A DNA stretch of 64,000 nt from Streptomyces sp. TBY4 (GCF_024213195.1 NZ_JANAVF010000001.1:744001-808000); one strand, 5' to 3'. Shown: positions 40,310 through 49,991, numbered from the stretch's first letter. Translations and numbers: made by a program. Notes: a model not told the origin generated them from the sequence alone.

Positions 40310-41764
40310 CTACTCGCGCTCCGCGCCGGGCGCGGTGGCTGCCGCGCCCCTCCCGGCCCCCGCGCCCCTCCGGGCTCCCGTGGCGGCCGTGACGGCCATG
40401 ACGGCGGACGCGGCCAGCAGGATCAGCACCGCGAGGCGCCCGCCCCCGCCGCCCGTGTGCAGGGCCAGGGTGACGAGGGCGACGCCGATCGCGGTGCCGA
40501 GCCCGCGGGCGGTGTTGATCAGGCCGCCGCCGGTGCCGGGAGCGTCCTGCGGGACCGCCCGCATCACGAGGGCGTTGTTGGCGGGGGCGAACAGGCCCAG
40601 GCCGACGCCCAGCACGCCGAGCGCACAGGCGAGCGGTACGGGCGCGGGCGCCACGAGGAGCAGGCCGGCCAGGGCGCACCCGGACAGCGCCGCTCCGTAC
40701 AGGCAGCGCGCCCGGTCGGTGACGGCGGCGGGCAGGGCCCGGTCGCCGCCCACCGCGCCGAGCGCGAACCCGGCGGGGAGGGCGGTCAGGGCCGTTCCGG
40801 CGACGAGCACACCGTGCCCGGACCCGAGGAGGAGTACGGGTACCAGCACCAGCGGACCGAACAGCACCAGGTATCCGCACAGCGCCGCCACGAGCCCGCC
40901 CCGGATCCCGGGAGTCTTCAGCAGCGCGGGGTCGAGCAGGGGTGCGGGGGCCCGCCGCTCCTGCCGGACGAGTGCGGCAGTGGCTGCGAGGGCGACCGCG
41001 CCGGCGGCCGGCCCGGTCCAGCCCGGCACGTGCAGCCCCGACAGGGAGCTGAGCGCGACCAGCAGGGCGGCGGTGGCGGTGGCCAGCCAGAGGACTCCGG
41101 CCCGGTCGAAGCGGCGCCGGGGGGCCCGGTCCCGGGTGCGCGGGAGCAGGTAGTGCCCGGCGGCCAGGGCGATCAGCCCGACGGGCACGTTGATCCAGTA
41201 CGTCCAGCGCCAGCCGGGCCCGGCCACCAGGGCGGCCCCGACGGTGGGGCCGAGCGCGAGCCCGACGGCCTGGGCGGCGGCCTGGACGCCGAGTGCGGTG
41301 CGCAGCCGGGCGGGCGGCGTGCTGGTCTTCACCAGGGCCACGCTGTTGGCCTGGAGCATGGCCGCGCCCACCGCCTGCACCACCCGGAACCCGATGAGGG
41401 CGAGGAGGGTCGGGGCGAGGCCGCAGGCCGCCGAGGCGGCGGTGAAGAGCGCGAAGCCGTAGAGGTAGGAGAGTTTGCGGCCGTGGACGTCGGAGAGCCG
41501 GCCCACGGGCACCAGCAGGGCCACGAGCGTGAGCAGGTAGGCCAGCGAGACCCATTCGACGCCCGCGAGGGGAACCCCGAACTCGGCCCGGACCCCGGGA
41601 TAGGTCATCGTCACGATGCTGGCGTCGAGCTGCCCCATGAAGGCGCCGAAGCACACGGTGGCCACGGCCGGCCGCCAGGCGCCGGTGCGCGAGCGCACCC
41701 AGGCGGGCCGGGCCCGTTCCCGTACGAGAAGGGCGGGCAGGGCGGACGCGGACGGGAACACCAT
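40310..41764 (-). CDS. MFS drug-efflux transporter (DHA2 type, about 14 helices)
   Basis: The 484-aa protein has the antiporter motifs of EmrB/QacA-type pumps: QLDASIVTMTYP in helix 1, GRLSDVHGRKLSY in loop 2-3, and ALGPTVGAALVAG in helix 5. It probably exports hydrophobic drugs or metabolites using protons. It is followed directly by a MarR regulator. The ATG at 41764 has GGAG upstream. Confidence 0.9.
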   Translation of the reverse strand: MVFPSASALPALLVRERARPAWVRSRTGAWRPAVATVCFGAFMGQLDASIVTMTYPGVRAEFGVPLAGVEWVSLAYLLTLVALLVPVGRLSDVHGRKLSYLYGFALFTAASAACGLAPTLLALIGFRVVQAVGAAMLQANSVALVKTSTPPARLRTALGVQAAAQAVGLALGPTVGAALVAGPGWRWTYWINVPVGLIALAAGHYLLPRTRDRAPRRRFDRAGVLWLATATAALLVALSSLSGLHVPGWTGPAAGAVALAATAALVRQERRAPAPLLDPALLKTPGIRGGLVAALCGYLVLFGPLVLVPVLLLGSGHGVLVAGTALTALPAGFALGAVGGDRALPAAVTDRARCLYGAALSGCALAGLLLVAPAPVPLACALGVLGVGLGLFAPANNALVMRAVPQDAPGTGGGLINTARGLGTAIGVALVTLALHTGGGGGRLAVLILLAASAVMAVTAATGARRGAGAGRGAAATAPGAERE

Positions 41765-42092
41765 GCGGGGGCTCCTTCCGTGCCCGGCGGCCCCCGTGTT
41801 CCGAGATTACATCGGACACCGAATTATCCGCCCGGAAGGAACCCGGAAAGAAAAGGAGGAAAGGCCCGGCCGGCGCGGGACGAAAGACCGGAACCCCTCT
41901 CCCGACAGGGCCGGCCGGGGAATCCCGAGCGGAATCCTTTACCGACTTTCCCGGGATTTTTATCTCCCTGTACTTAGCGCCGCCTTATTCGTTTTCCGTT
42001 TACCGGGGAGGCCGGTCCGGCCCGTCCTGCGAGCCTATGGTTCTGACGTACGCGCCCACTCCGCTCGCAGAGAATCGCAGAGACACGCCCTC
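41765..42092. promoter_or_regulatory. Divergent control region of the MFS pump and Pit transporter
   Basis: No gene is seen in this 328-bp gap. Near the MFS start are overlapping inverted repeats, TCCGA-N7-TCGGA (41800-41816) and TCGG-ACA-CCGA (41812-41822), plausible MarR operator sites. An A/T-rich stretch (41935-42004) probably holds the pit promoter. Confidence 0.45.
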
Positions 42093-43277
42093 ATGGACTC
42101 CTCCACGACGCTCATCGCGATCACGATCGCGGTGGCCCTGCTCTTCGACTTCACCAACGGGTTCCACGACACGGCGAACGCCGTGGCCACCGCCATCGCC
42201 ACCGGAGCGCTGCGCCCCAGAATCGCCGTGGCCATGTCCGCGGTCTGCAATCTCGCGGGTGCGTTCGTTTCGGTGGCGGTCGCCCGGACGATCTCGGGGG
42301 GCATCATCGACGAGCACGCCGGAATACGTCCGCACGTCATCCTCGCGGCCCTGGCGGGTGCCGTCCTGTGGAACCTGACGACCTGGCTGCTCGGCATTCC
42401 CAGCAGTTCCTCGCACGCCCTCGTCGGCGGACTGATCGGCGCCACCGTCGCCTCGGTGGGCCTCCAGGGGGTCGTGGCGACGGCCGTGATCGGCAAGATC
42501 CTCGTCCCGGCCGCGCTGTCGCCGCTGATCGGCGGCGCGGTGGCGTACGCGGCGACGCGGGCGGCCGGCCGGCTGCGCGGCCCGGAACGCGGCGGGAACG
42601 GCGGGAACGGCGCGGGAGCCGGTACGAAGAAGGGCGGCGGGCGCGGGGCGCGCGCCGGGCAGGTGGCCGCGGCGGCCCTGGTGTCCCTGGCGCACGGCAC
42701 CGGCGACGGCCAGAAGACCATGGGCGTGATCACGCTGACGCTCATCACGGCGGGCTCCCTGCCCGCCGGGTCGGCGCCCCCGCTGTGGGTCATCGTGGCG
42801 GCGGGGCTCACGATGGCCCTGGGCACCTTCACGGGCGGCTGGCGCATCATCCGCACGCTCGGCACGGGTCTGACCCGGCTCGGCCCGCGCGAAGGCTGCC
42901 TGGCCCAGACGAGCGCGGCGGCCGTCCTGCTGACCACCTCCCACCTCGGCTTCGCGGTGTCCACCACGCACGCCGTCACCGGCAGCGTCGCGGGGGCCGG
43001 GCTCGCCGCTCCCGGCGGGGTGCTGAACCGCAGGACGGTGCGGTCCATGCTCACGTCCTGGGTCCTGACGCTGCCCGCCGCCGGGCTCGTCGCCGCGCTG
43101 GCCGTCCTCCTCACGGAGCAGGGGGCCTGGGGGCAGGACACCACGGCCGGTCTGCTGCTGTGCGCCACCGTCGCCTTCTGGGCCCGCTCCCGGCGCACGG
43201 CCGTCACCGCGCGCAGCGTCGCGCCGGTGCCGGCACCGGCGCCGACACCGGCCGCCGGCGTCGGCGCGAGCGCCTGA
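42093..43277 (+). CDS. pit: Low-affinity inorganic phosphate transporter (Pit family)
   Basis: The 394-aa protein has two PD001131-type repeats with about ten helices. The first signature FTNGFHDTANAVATAI (20-35) is intact. The second reads AHGTGDGQKTMG (200-211), where the family usually has Asn at the position of G204. A hydrophilic Gly/Arg-rich loop (160-190) divides the halves, and a Pro/Ala-rich tail ends the protein. It should co-transport phosphate, or metal-phosphate, with protons. The ATG at 42093 has no strong ribosome site. Confidence 0.9.
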   Translation: MDSSTTLIAITIAVALLFDFTNGFHDTANAVATAIATGALRPRIAVAMSAVCNLAGAFVSVAVARTISGGIIDEHAGIRPHVILAALAGAVLWNLTTWLLGIPSSSSHALVGGLIGATVASVGLQGVVATAVIGKILVPAALSPLIGGAVAYAATRAAGRLRGPERGGNGGNGAGAGTKKGGGRGARAGQVAAAALVSLAHGTGDGQKTMGVITLTLITAGSLPAGSAPPLWVIVAAGLTMALGTFTGGWRIIRTLGTGLTRLGPREGCLAQTSAAAVLLTTSHLGFAVSTTHAVTGSVAGAGLAAPGGVLNRRTVRSMLTSWVLTLPAAGLVAALAVLLTEQGAWGQDTTAGLLLCATVAFWARSRRTAVTARSVAPVPAPAPTPAAGVGASA

Positions 43278-43313
43278 GCCCCGCTCCGCGACTCCTCACG
43301 TAAGGTCCCCAAA

Positions 43314-44477
43314 GTGAAGGTATCGGGCAGCTCGGTGGCAGCGCAGGGCCTGCGGTCCCGGATGACCGCCGGCTTCGGCGACGGAAGCATGGTCGTGCGC
43401 GCCGCGATCTCCGCGGGACTCGCCTGGTGGATCGCCTCCGTGCTGCTGCACTCCGACTCGGCCTCGCTCGCCCCCGCCGGCGCCATCCTGGCCACGCAGA
43501 CCACGCCCTTCGCCACCGCGCGCAAGAGCCTCCAGCGGGCGGCGGGCATCCTGTTCGGCTTCCTGCTCGGCGTGGCGGCCACCGCGTCGATGGGGACGAA
43601 CACGGTGAGCATCCTCCTCGTGGTCCTGGTCGGCATGTACGCGGGACGCGCGACGCACCTCGGTTCGCAGACGCACCAGATCGCACTCACCGCGGTGCTC
43701 GTGATGGGCGCCGCCACCACCTTCGGGTACGGGGCCTCCCGGCTGGAGGACAACGTCGTCGGCGTGCTCGTCGGCACCGTCGTGGGGCTCGCGCTGCCGG
43801 CCCCCGGTTTCACCCGCCGCGCCGGTGAGGAACTGGCCCGCCTGAACCGGCAGATGGCCGCGCTCCTGGCCGAGATCGCCCGCGGCCTGGCCGAGGACGA
43901 CTGGGCCGCGCGCACCGGGGACTGGGTCCGGCGGGCCCGTTCCCTGTCCAAGGAGCTCGACGCGGTGCGCCAGGCCGTCCGGGAGGCCGAGGACGCGATC
44001 CGGTGGCGGCCGCGCGGCCGGGCCGCGCGACCCCGCCTGGACCGGCTCGGCGAAGCCACCCAGTGCCTGGACCACGTGGGCCACCAGGTCCGGGGGATCA
44101 CCCGCGGCCTGTACAACCTGACCTTCCGCGAAGGCCGCCCGCCCGCGCTGCACTGGGCGCAGCACGAGGAATCCCTGCTGCCCCTGCATGCCGAGGCCCC
44201 CGCCGGGCTGGACGGGGTGCTGGCCGCGCTCGCCGCGATGCTGGGCGACCTGGCCGACGTACACGTGCGGGAGGGGGCCCCGCCGCCCGAGGTGCGGGCC
44301 CGCCTGGCGGAGCTGCTCGGCGAGGCCGAGACCGGCTTCCTGCGGACCGCGCTGGCGCAGTCCCCCGCCTACGCGGACTGGCGGGTCCTGTGCACCGCCG
44401 GGATCCTGGAGGACGCCCGGAAGATGCTCCACGAACTGGACCCCGCGATCGGGCCCCACAAAGCCGCCTTCGGGTAA
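43314..44477 (+). CDS. FUSC/aromatic-acid-exporter-like membrane protein
   Basis: The 387-aa protein has six N-terminal hydrophobic helices (about 25-165) of the FUSC type, then a long cytosolic helical domain (about 165-387) rich in Arg, Ala and Leu with probable coiled coils. Such proteins are thought to export aromatic acids or other organic acids. It starts with GTG 36 bp after pit and may be in its operon. A bidirectional hairpin follows at once. Confidence 0.82.
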   Translation: MKVSGSSVAAQGLRSRMTAGFGDGSMVVRAAISAGLAWWIASVLLHSDSASLAPAGAILATQTTPFATARKSLQRAAGILFGFLLGVAATASMGTNTVSILLVVLVGMYAGRATHLGSQTHQIALTAVLVMGAATTFGYGASRLEDNVVGVLVGTVVGLALPAPGFTRRAGEELARLNRQMAALLAEIARGLAEDDWAARTGDWVRRARSLSKELDAVRQAVREAEDAIRWRPRGRAARPRLDRLGEATQCLDHVGHQVRGITRGLYNLTFREGRPPALHWAQHEESLLPLHAEAPAGLDGVLAALAAMLGDLADVHVREGAPPPEVRARLAELLGEAETGFLRTALAQSPAYADWRVLCTAGILEDARKMLHELDPAIGPHKAAFG

Positions 44478-44510
44478 GCAGCCCCCGCAGGTGCGGCTCC
44501 CGGGGGCTGC
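44478..44510. terminator. Bidirectional hairpin between convergent genes
   Basis: Perfect 10-nt arms GCAGCCCCCG (44478-44487) and CGGGGGCTGC (44501-44510) overlap the end of one gene and abut the stop of the next. Confidence 0.8.
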
Positions 44511-45932
44511 CTACCCCGTCTTCCCCCGCAGGTGGCGCCAGACCGCCTTGGCCGCGTTGTGGCCCGACATGCCGTGGACTCCGGGGCCGGGCGGGGTGGC
44601 CGAGGAGCACAGGAACACGGCCGGATGGGGCGTGTTGTACGGGGACAGGGTGAGCCTGGGGCGCAGCAGGAGCTGGAGCCCGGAGGCGGCCCCGCAGGCG
44701 ATGTCGCCGCCGACGTAGTTGGGGTTGCGGGCGGCAAGCTGCGGCGGGCCGGCCGTGGCGCGGGCCAGCACCAGGTCCCGGAACCCGGGCGCGAAGCGCT
44801 CCAGTTGGCGTTCGACGGCTTCGGTGAGGTCGCCGTCCCAGCCCGCCGGGACGTGCCCGTAGACCCAGAAGGTGTGCTTCCCCTCGGGCGCCCGCCCGGG
44901 GTCGACCAGGCTGGGCTGGGCGGCGATGAGGAAGGGGGTGCGCGGGACCCGCCCGCTAGAGGCCAGCTGCAGGGCCGCGTCGATGTCGCGGGTGCGCGGA
45001 CCGATCTGCACGGTGCCGGCCCGGCGCGGCTCCTCGGCGGTCCAGGGGACGGGGCCGTCCAGGGCGTAGTCCAGCTTGAAGACGGAGGCCCCGTAGCGGT
45101 AGCCGTCGTAGACCCGGCCCAGGCGTGCGATGCGGGCCAGCGCGGTCGGGGAGGTGTCGAAGACGTACGCCCGGGCCGGCGGCAGGTCGTCGAGCCGCTT
45201 GACCTCGAACCCGGTGTGGACCGTCCCCCCGAGGTCGCGCAGGTAGGCGGCGAGGGCGTCGGAGATCGACTGCGAGCCGCCGCGCGGCACCGGCCAGCCG
45301 TTCGCGTGCGCGGCGAGGGCGAAGACCAGGCCGACGGCGCTGGTCCCGATCCCGCCGAGCGGGGCGATGACGTGCGCGACGAGCCCGGCGAACAGGGCGC
45401 GGGCCCGGTCGTCGCGGAAGCGGCTCAGCAGCCAGGTGGAGGGCGGCAGCCCGGCCAGCCCGAAGCGGGCGAGGGTGAGCGGGTCACGGGGCAGCGCGGT
45501 GTCCGGCAGCGACATGAAGTCCCGGGCCAGGGTGTCCCACCGGCCGAGGAAGGGCTGCACCAGCCGCCGGTACGTGCCCGCGTCGCGGGGCCCGAAGGAG
45601 GCGGCCGTCTCCGCGACGGACCGGGCGAGCACGGCCGCGGTGCCGTCGTCGAAGGGGTGCGCCATGGGCAGCGGGGCGTGCAGCCACTCCAGCCCGTACC
45701 GCTTCAGGGGCATGGTGGAGAAGACGGGGGAACCGGCGCCCAGCGGGTGCACGGCCGAGCAGGGGTCGTGCCGGAAGCCGGGGAGGGTGAGCTCCTCGGT
45801 CCGGGCCCCGCCGCCGACGGTGTCCGCGGCTTCGAAGACGGCCACGGAGAAGCCGCGCCGGGCCAGTTCCACGGCGGCCGTCAGCCCGTTGGGCCCGGCC
45901 CCCACCACGACCGCATCGAGGATCGACGGCAC
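44511..45932 (-). CDS. FAD-dependent oxidoreductase (phytoene desaturase/PYROXD2-like)
   Basis: The 473-aa flavoprotein has the dinucleotide-binding GAGPNGL (11-17) and the following E at [12 protein letters not shown], plus the carotenoid-desaturase-like C-terminal [13 protein letters not shown]. The middle has the [20 protein letters not shown] segment of this group. It is not near carotenoid genes, so it probably oxidises another lipid-like substrate. GTG start with AAGGAG at good spacing. Confidence 0.85.
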   Translation of the reverse strand: MPSILDAVVVGAGPNGLTAAVELARRGFSVAVFEAADTVGGGARTEELTLPGFRHDPCSAVHPLGAGSPVFSTMPLKRYGLEWLHAPLPMAHPFDDGTAAVLARSVAETAASFGPRDAGTYRRLVQPFLGRWDTLARDFMSLPDTALPRDPLTLARFGLAGLPPSTWLLSRFRDDRARALFAGLVAHVIAPLGGIGTSAVGLVFALAAHANGWPVPRGGSQSISDALAAYLRDLGGTVHTGFEVKRLDDLPPARAYVFDTSPTALARIARLGRVYDGYRYGASVFKLDYALDGPVPWTAEEPRRAGTVQIGPRTRDIDAALQLASSGRVPRTPFLIAAQPSLVDPGRAPEGKHTFWVYGHVPAGWDGDLTEAVERQLERFAPGFRDLVLARATAGPPQLAARNPNYVGGDIACGAASGLQLLLRPRLTLSPYNTPHPAVFLCSSATPPGPGVHGMSGHNAAKAVWRHLRGKTG

Positions 45933-46087
45933 TTGCGACTCCTTCGTCCGGCGGCGCCACCGCCCCCAGCGTATTGCGCCTGTCCATGGGCGGCTCCGCG
46001 ATCCGCGCCCACTCCGTTCGCCCTGGGCTCAGCCGCGGCTGCGGCCGGCCTCCCGGCCGGGTCCCGGGGGCGGGCCGGGCCGCCTGC

Positions 46088-46912
46088 TCACGCGCCCCGC
46101 AGCAGCTCCCGGATGCGTACGGCCGTGGCCTCGTCCCGGCCGACCGCGAACGGCAGCGCGTTGTCCCGGTCCACCCGGAAGGGGACCCCGTCGACGGTGC
46201 TCTGGGAGCCGCCCGCCTCGGCGACGAGCAGCAGCCCGGCCGCGTGGTCCCAGGCCGAGGGCCAGTTGAAGGCCAGGCCGTCCATCTCTCCCCGGGCCAC
46301 CTTCAGGTACTCCAGGCCCGCCGAACCGCAGGCCCGCGGGGCCACCCCGGGGATGTCCAGCCGTGCGAGGACGCGCCGCTCCTCCTCGGTGGTGTACAGC
46401 GGGTGGGCGGTCGCGACCCGCAGCTCGGCGCCGGGCTCGGGCGAACCGCTCTGGATCCGCTCGCCGTTGACGTACGCGCCCTGCCCGCGCACGGCGGTGG
46501 ACATCTCCTCCAGCGCCGGGGCGAAGGTCCAGGAGGCCAGGAGCTCCCCGCGGTGCGCGAGCGCGACCAGGGTGCAGAACTCCGGCTCGCCGTGCACGAA
46601 CTGCCGGGTCCCGTCCACGGGGTCCACGATCCACACCGGCGCGTCGGCGCGCAGCGCCCCGTACACCCCGGGATCCGCGTGGACCGCTTCCTCGCCCACC
46701 ACGGCCGAGCCGGGCAGGAGCCGGGTGAGCGCGGCCGTCAGGTACTCCTCCGCCTTGCGGTCGGCATCGGTCACCAGGTCGTGCGGGCCGCTCTTCTGGT
46801 CCACCTCGTGGTCGGCGAGCTGGCGGAATCTCGGCATGATCTCGATCGCCGCCGCCTTGCGCACGGCTTCGTCGACGTCGGGCAGGTTCCGGGCGAGGAA
46901 TTCATCGATCAT
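46088..46912 (-). CDS. Inositol-monophosphatase-family phosphatase
   Basis: The 274-aa protein has the family metal sites: GEEA (73-76), D97-P-V-D100-G-T and a late WDHAAGLLLVAEAGG. Its likely substrates are inositol phosphate, histidinol phosphate or a sugar phosphate; histidinol-phosphatase is a common annotation for Streptomyces members. The ATG at 46912 sits only one base from a GGAGG, so the true start may be slightly different. Confidence 0.88.
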   Translation of the reverse strand: MIDEFLARNLPDVDEAVRKAAAIEIMPRFRQLADHEVDQKSGPHDLVTDADRKAEEYLTAALTRLLPGSAVVGEEAVHADPGVYGALRADAPVWIVDPVDGTRQFVHGEPEFCTLVALAHRGELLASWTFAPALEEMSTAVRGQGAYVNGERIQSGSPEPGAELRVATAHPLYTTEEERRVLARLDIPGVAPRACGSAGLEYLKVARGEMDGLAFNWPSAWDHAAGLLLVAEAGGSQSTVDGVPFRVDRDNALPFAVGRDEATAVRIRELLRGA

Positions 46913-47050
46913 GCCTCCAGCAAAGCACGCCCGGCTGACAAACCCCACCGCCGGACCCGTCGGGCGGCCGGCCCCCGGGTGGACCGCGGGTGAACGGACC
47001 GCCCGCCCGCGCCCGTGGACCGGCCCCCTCCGGGACTGGGCCGTCTCTTC

Positions 47051-47091
47051 CGGATTCTGCCGGGCCAGCCCGCGCCGCCCGGCAGAATCCG
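47051..47091 (-). terminator. Terminator of the secreted repeat peptide gene
   Basis: Perfect 15-nt arms at 47051-47065 and 47077-47091 with an 11-nt loop, starting 11 bp past the stop of the small secreted peptide gene. Confidence 0.8.
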
Positions 47092-47102
47092 AAAGGGACG
47101 AC

Positions 47103-47312
47103 CTAGTGCTCGTACGCCCCGTCCGACATGTGGAGGAACTGCGGGCCCTGCTCCCCCTGCAGGAACTGCGGGCCCTGCTCCCCGTACGTCTTGCCCTGCA
47201 CCCGGTCCTGCGGCGCGACGCTGATGTGGTTGTCGGCGAAGGCCGGGCCCGCGCCCAGCCCGGCCAGGGCGAAGGCTGCGGTGGCGGCTATGGCGGCGGC
47301 TCTGACGTTCAT
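47103..47312 (-). CDS. Small secreted peptide with tandem GEQGPQFL repeat
   Basis: The 69-aa product has a signal peptide (MNVRAAAIAATAAFALAGLG, cleavage near AFA-DNH at residue 26-27) and a mature chain of about 43 residues containing GEQGPQFL twice in a row. The coding DNA has two identical 23-bp blocks (47134-47156 and 47161-47183), a recent duplication of a 9-residue unit. There are no cysteines. It lies 123 bp downstream of the STAND-TPR regulator on the same strand and has its own terminator. Its function is unknown; an exported signal or a structural peptide are possible. Confidence 0.75.
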   Translation of the reverse strand: MNVRAAAIAATAAFALAGLGAGPAFADNHISVAPQDRVQGKTYGEQGPQFLQGEQGPQFLHMSDGAYEH

Positions 47313-47435
47313 GCTGGTCCCCCCGGGTCCGGCCGGCCCCTGGTCGGGCCGGCTCGGAACCAGGCTGTCAGGCCCGGCCGGAGTCCTGCAACAGCATCGG
47401 GACGATCCGCTCGGCGGACCCGGCGCCGAGGTCGC

Positions 47436-49895
47436 TCAGCGGGCCCCGGCGCCGAGCGCTTCCCGGAGCGAGCGCCCCGCCGTGCGGTGCCCGGCCGCCG
47501 CGGCCGGGTCCGTGCCCTCGAGCAGGGCCGCGATGCCCTCGTGGGCCAGCGCCTCCTCGTGCCGGTAGCCGAGCCCCGGGGCCAGCTCCAGCGTCCGCCG
47601 GTGCAGTCGCAGCGCCTCCTCGGGCAGTCCCGCGAGCCGGCAGGTCTCGGCGTAGCCGCCCAGGAAGCGGACCTTCCAGTGCTCCTCGAACAGCTCGTCC
47701 AGCAGCGCGAAGGCCTCCCGGTGGCCGGCCAGGGCCTCCTCGTACCGGCCCATCCGGCGCAGCCCGACGGCCAGGCAGTTCAGGGACCACGCCTCGTTGT
47801 TCACGTGCCCGTCCTCGCGGGACAGGGCCAGCGCCCGGTGCAGGTGCTCCGACGCCTCCTCGGGAGCCTCCTCGGCGATGGCCACGCCGAGGGTGATGCG
47901 GGCCGTCAGGGTGGGCGGCCAGGCGGGGTCCGGGTGGGACACCTCCAGCACCTCCCGGGCCCGGCGCGCCGCCTCCTCGCGGTCCCCCAGCTGGAGCAGC
48001 GCCCAGGCCTCCGAGGCGGCGGCGTGGGCCGCGCCCGTCGGCAGTCCGGCGTCCCCGTACAGCTTCCCGGCCAGCCGGAACAGTTCGAGCGGCTCCTCGG
48101 CGCTCCCCCGGTCCCAGCTCAGATAGCCGCGGCGCAGGGCCAGTTCGGCTTCGGAGCGGGTGTCCCCCGCCTGTGCGACCCGGAGTCCGGCGGCCTGGTA
48201 GGCGGCCTCGGCCTCGGCCATCCGGCCGGCGTTGTAGCGCGCGAAGCCCAGGTCGCTGTAGGCCTCGGCCAGGCGCAGCGGGTCGCCCAGGCGTTCGGCG
48301 GCGGCCAGCGAGCGCTCGAAGAGGTGGTTGAGGTGGGTCGTGCCGCAGCGCCTCGCGAAGTACGCCCGCAGGAACCGCGGCAGCTCGCACACGTGCACGT
48401 CCGCCCCGACGGCGACCGCCGTCTCGAAGGCGGCGATCATCGTCTCGTACTCCGAGGCGAGCCAGTTGCAGGCCGCGTTCTTGTCGGCGAAGCGCGGCAG
48501 TTCGGCCGGGGCCCGGCCCGCGGAGGGCGGCCGTCCCGGTGACAGGACCGGCATCGCGGCGTCGGCGGCGGCCGCCGCGTGCACGAAGTAGTCGAGGAAG
48601 CGGCCCAGCGCGCGCTCCCGCTCGGCCGGGGAGTCCTGCTGCGCCGAGGCGCCGCGCGCGTGCTGGTGCACCAGGTCGTGCAGCCGGTAGCGGCCCGCCG
48701 TCGGCTGCTGGACCAGGTGTGCGTCGACCAGGTCCTCCAGCATCTCCCGGGCACCGCGCAGCGGTACGTCCGCCAGGGCGGCGGCCGCGTACGCGTCGAA
48801 GGTGCCGCCGGGCAGCAGGCCCAGCATCCGGAACAACCGGGCCTGGGCCCGGTCCAGTTGCCGTACAGACATGGCGAAGGCGGTGTCGAACTCGCTCGCG
48901 CCCTCCGCCAGCCGCTCCACGAGGATGCCCACCGTCCAGCCCGGCCGGTGCCGCAGCCGGGCCGCGGCCAGCCGCAGGGCCAGCGGCAGGTGGCCGCACA
49001 GCCGCAACACCTCGGCGGCGGACTCCGGTTCGCGCCCGAGGCGGCCCCCGGGGCCGCCGGGGTCTCCGCTGGCCCGGGCGAGCAGTTCCGCGCTCTCCCC
49101 CGGGCTGAGCACGTCCAGCGACACGGGGGGCACCTCGTCCAGGCCGAGCAGCCGGTTGCGGCTCGTGATCAGGACGACGGAGTCACCGGCGCCGGGCAGC
49201 AGCGGGCGGACCTGGTCCGCGTCGACGGCGTTGTCGATGACCACGAGGGCGCGCCGGCCCGCGAGTTCCGCGCGCCAGCAGGCCGCCAGCTGTTCGAGGC
49301 CCTCCTGCGGGACCCGCTCGGAGGGAACGCCGAGTGCCCCGAGCAGCATCCGCAGCGCCGAGTCGGGATCGAGGGGCTGCCGGCCCTCGGTGAACCCGTG
49401 CAGGTCCACGTAGAGCTGGGCGTCCGGGTAGTCGGCGGCGAGCCGGTGCGCGGCGTGCACCGCGAGACAGGTCTTGCCCACGCCCGCCATGCCGTCGACG
49501 GCGACGCCGCGGTGGCTGTCCACTGCACCGAGCACCGCGGCGAGTTGCTCCTCGCGTCCGGTGAAGTCGGGTACGTCGCGCGGCAGATCGTTGCGGGGCT
49601 GCGGCTGGACCTGGCGGCTGGCCTTCGGGGGCGCCGGCAGGGTGCCGGAGGAGCCCCGCTCCCAGAGGGGGCGCAGCGGGCGGGGGTCGCGCTTGACCAG
49701 CTTGCAGAGGGCGACCACCGCGGGCCAGGGCGGCACGGTCTGGCCGCTGAGATAGCGCGAGAGCGAGGAGGAGCTGAGCCCCGCGTCCCTCGCGAGGGCC
49801 CGTACCCCGAGCCCCGAAAGCTCCTGGAGCCGTCGCAGCCGTGCGGCCAGCTCGTCCTGCGGGTCGGCCTCGGCCGTCCCCCGTTCCCTGTCCAC
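47436..49895 (-). CDS. XRE-type HTH / STAND (NB-ARC) ATPase / TPR regulator
   Basis: The 819-aa protein has an N-terminal XRE-like helix-turn-helix (about 14-66: VRALARDAGLSSSSLSRYLSGQ), an NB-ARC-type ATPase with P-loop GMAGVGKT (135-142) and Walker B-like ALVVIDNAV, and a C-terminal tetratricopeptide array (about 500-800). It resembles AfsR-family pathway regulators but has an XRE instead of a SARP DNA-binding domain. Such STAND proteins are molecular switches triggered by a ligand bound at the repeats. The GTG start is 210 bp from the divergent AhpD-like gene. Confidence 0.88.
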   Translation of the reverse strand: MDRERGTAEADPQDELAARLRRLQELSGLGVRALARDAGLSSSSLSRYLSGQTVPPWPAVVALCKLVKRDPRPLRPLWERGSSGTLPAPPKASRQVQPQPRNDLPRDVPDFTGREEQLAAVLGAVDSHRGVAVDGMAGVGKTCLAVHAAHRLAADYPDAQLYVDLHGFTEGRQPLDPDSALRMLLGALGVPSERVPQEGLEQLAACWRAELAGRRALVVIDNAVDADQVRPLLPGAGDSVVLITSRNRLLGLDEVPPVSLDVLSPGESAELLARASGDPGGPGGRLGREPESAAEVLRLCGHLPLALRLAAARLRHRPGWTVGILVERLAEGASEFDTAFAMSVRQLDRAQARLFRMLGLLPGGTFDAYAAAALADVPLRGAREMLEDLVDAHLVQQPTAGRYRLHDLVHQHARGASAQQDSPAERERALGRFLDYFVHAAAAADAAMPVLSPGRPPSAGRAPAELPRFADKNAACNWLASEYETMIAAFETAVAVGADVHVCELPRFLRAYFARRCGTTHLNHLFERSLAAAERLGDPLRLAEAYSDLGFARYNAGRMAEAEAAYQAAGLRVAQAGDTRSEAELALRRGYLSWDRGSAEEPLELFRLAGKLYGDAGLPTGAAHAAASEAWALLQLGDREEAARRAREVLEVSHPDPAWPPTLTARITLGVAIAEEAPEEASEHLHRALALSREDGHVNNEAWSLNCLAVGLRRMGRYEEALAGHREAFALLDELFEEHWKVRFLGGYAETCRLAGLPEEALRLHRRTLELAPGLGYRHEEALAHEGIAALLEGTDPAAAAGHRTAGRSLREALGAGAR

Positions 49896-49971
49896 GGTTC
49901 CCCCCGTATCCCTGTCCCGTCGCGCCCGAATTATCCCGGGGTCCGTCTGCGCTGGTCAAGGACGTTCCGCC

Positions 49972-49991
49972 TGTCCCACGGTGTCCCACGG
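49972..49991. repeat. Tandem 10-bp direct repeat in the regulator/AhpD gap
   Basis: TGTCCCACGG occurs twice with no spacer. Direct repeats in a divergent promoter suit binding by a STAND-type regulator, as AfsR-like proteins bind direct repeats, but no data support it here. Confidence 0.4.

Noticed and set aside
41991-42004. Possible PHO box (GTTTTCC-GTTTACC) upstream of pit
   Set aside because: The two units are 7 bp apart, not 11, and each differs from the GTTCACC consensus; PhoP control is not supported by sequence.
44532-48542. 1336-aa open frame antisense to four genes
   Set aside because: It is composed of GC-skewed low-information sequence opposite well-supported genes; long antisense frames are normal at this GC content.
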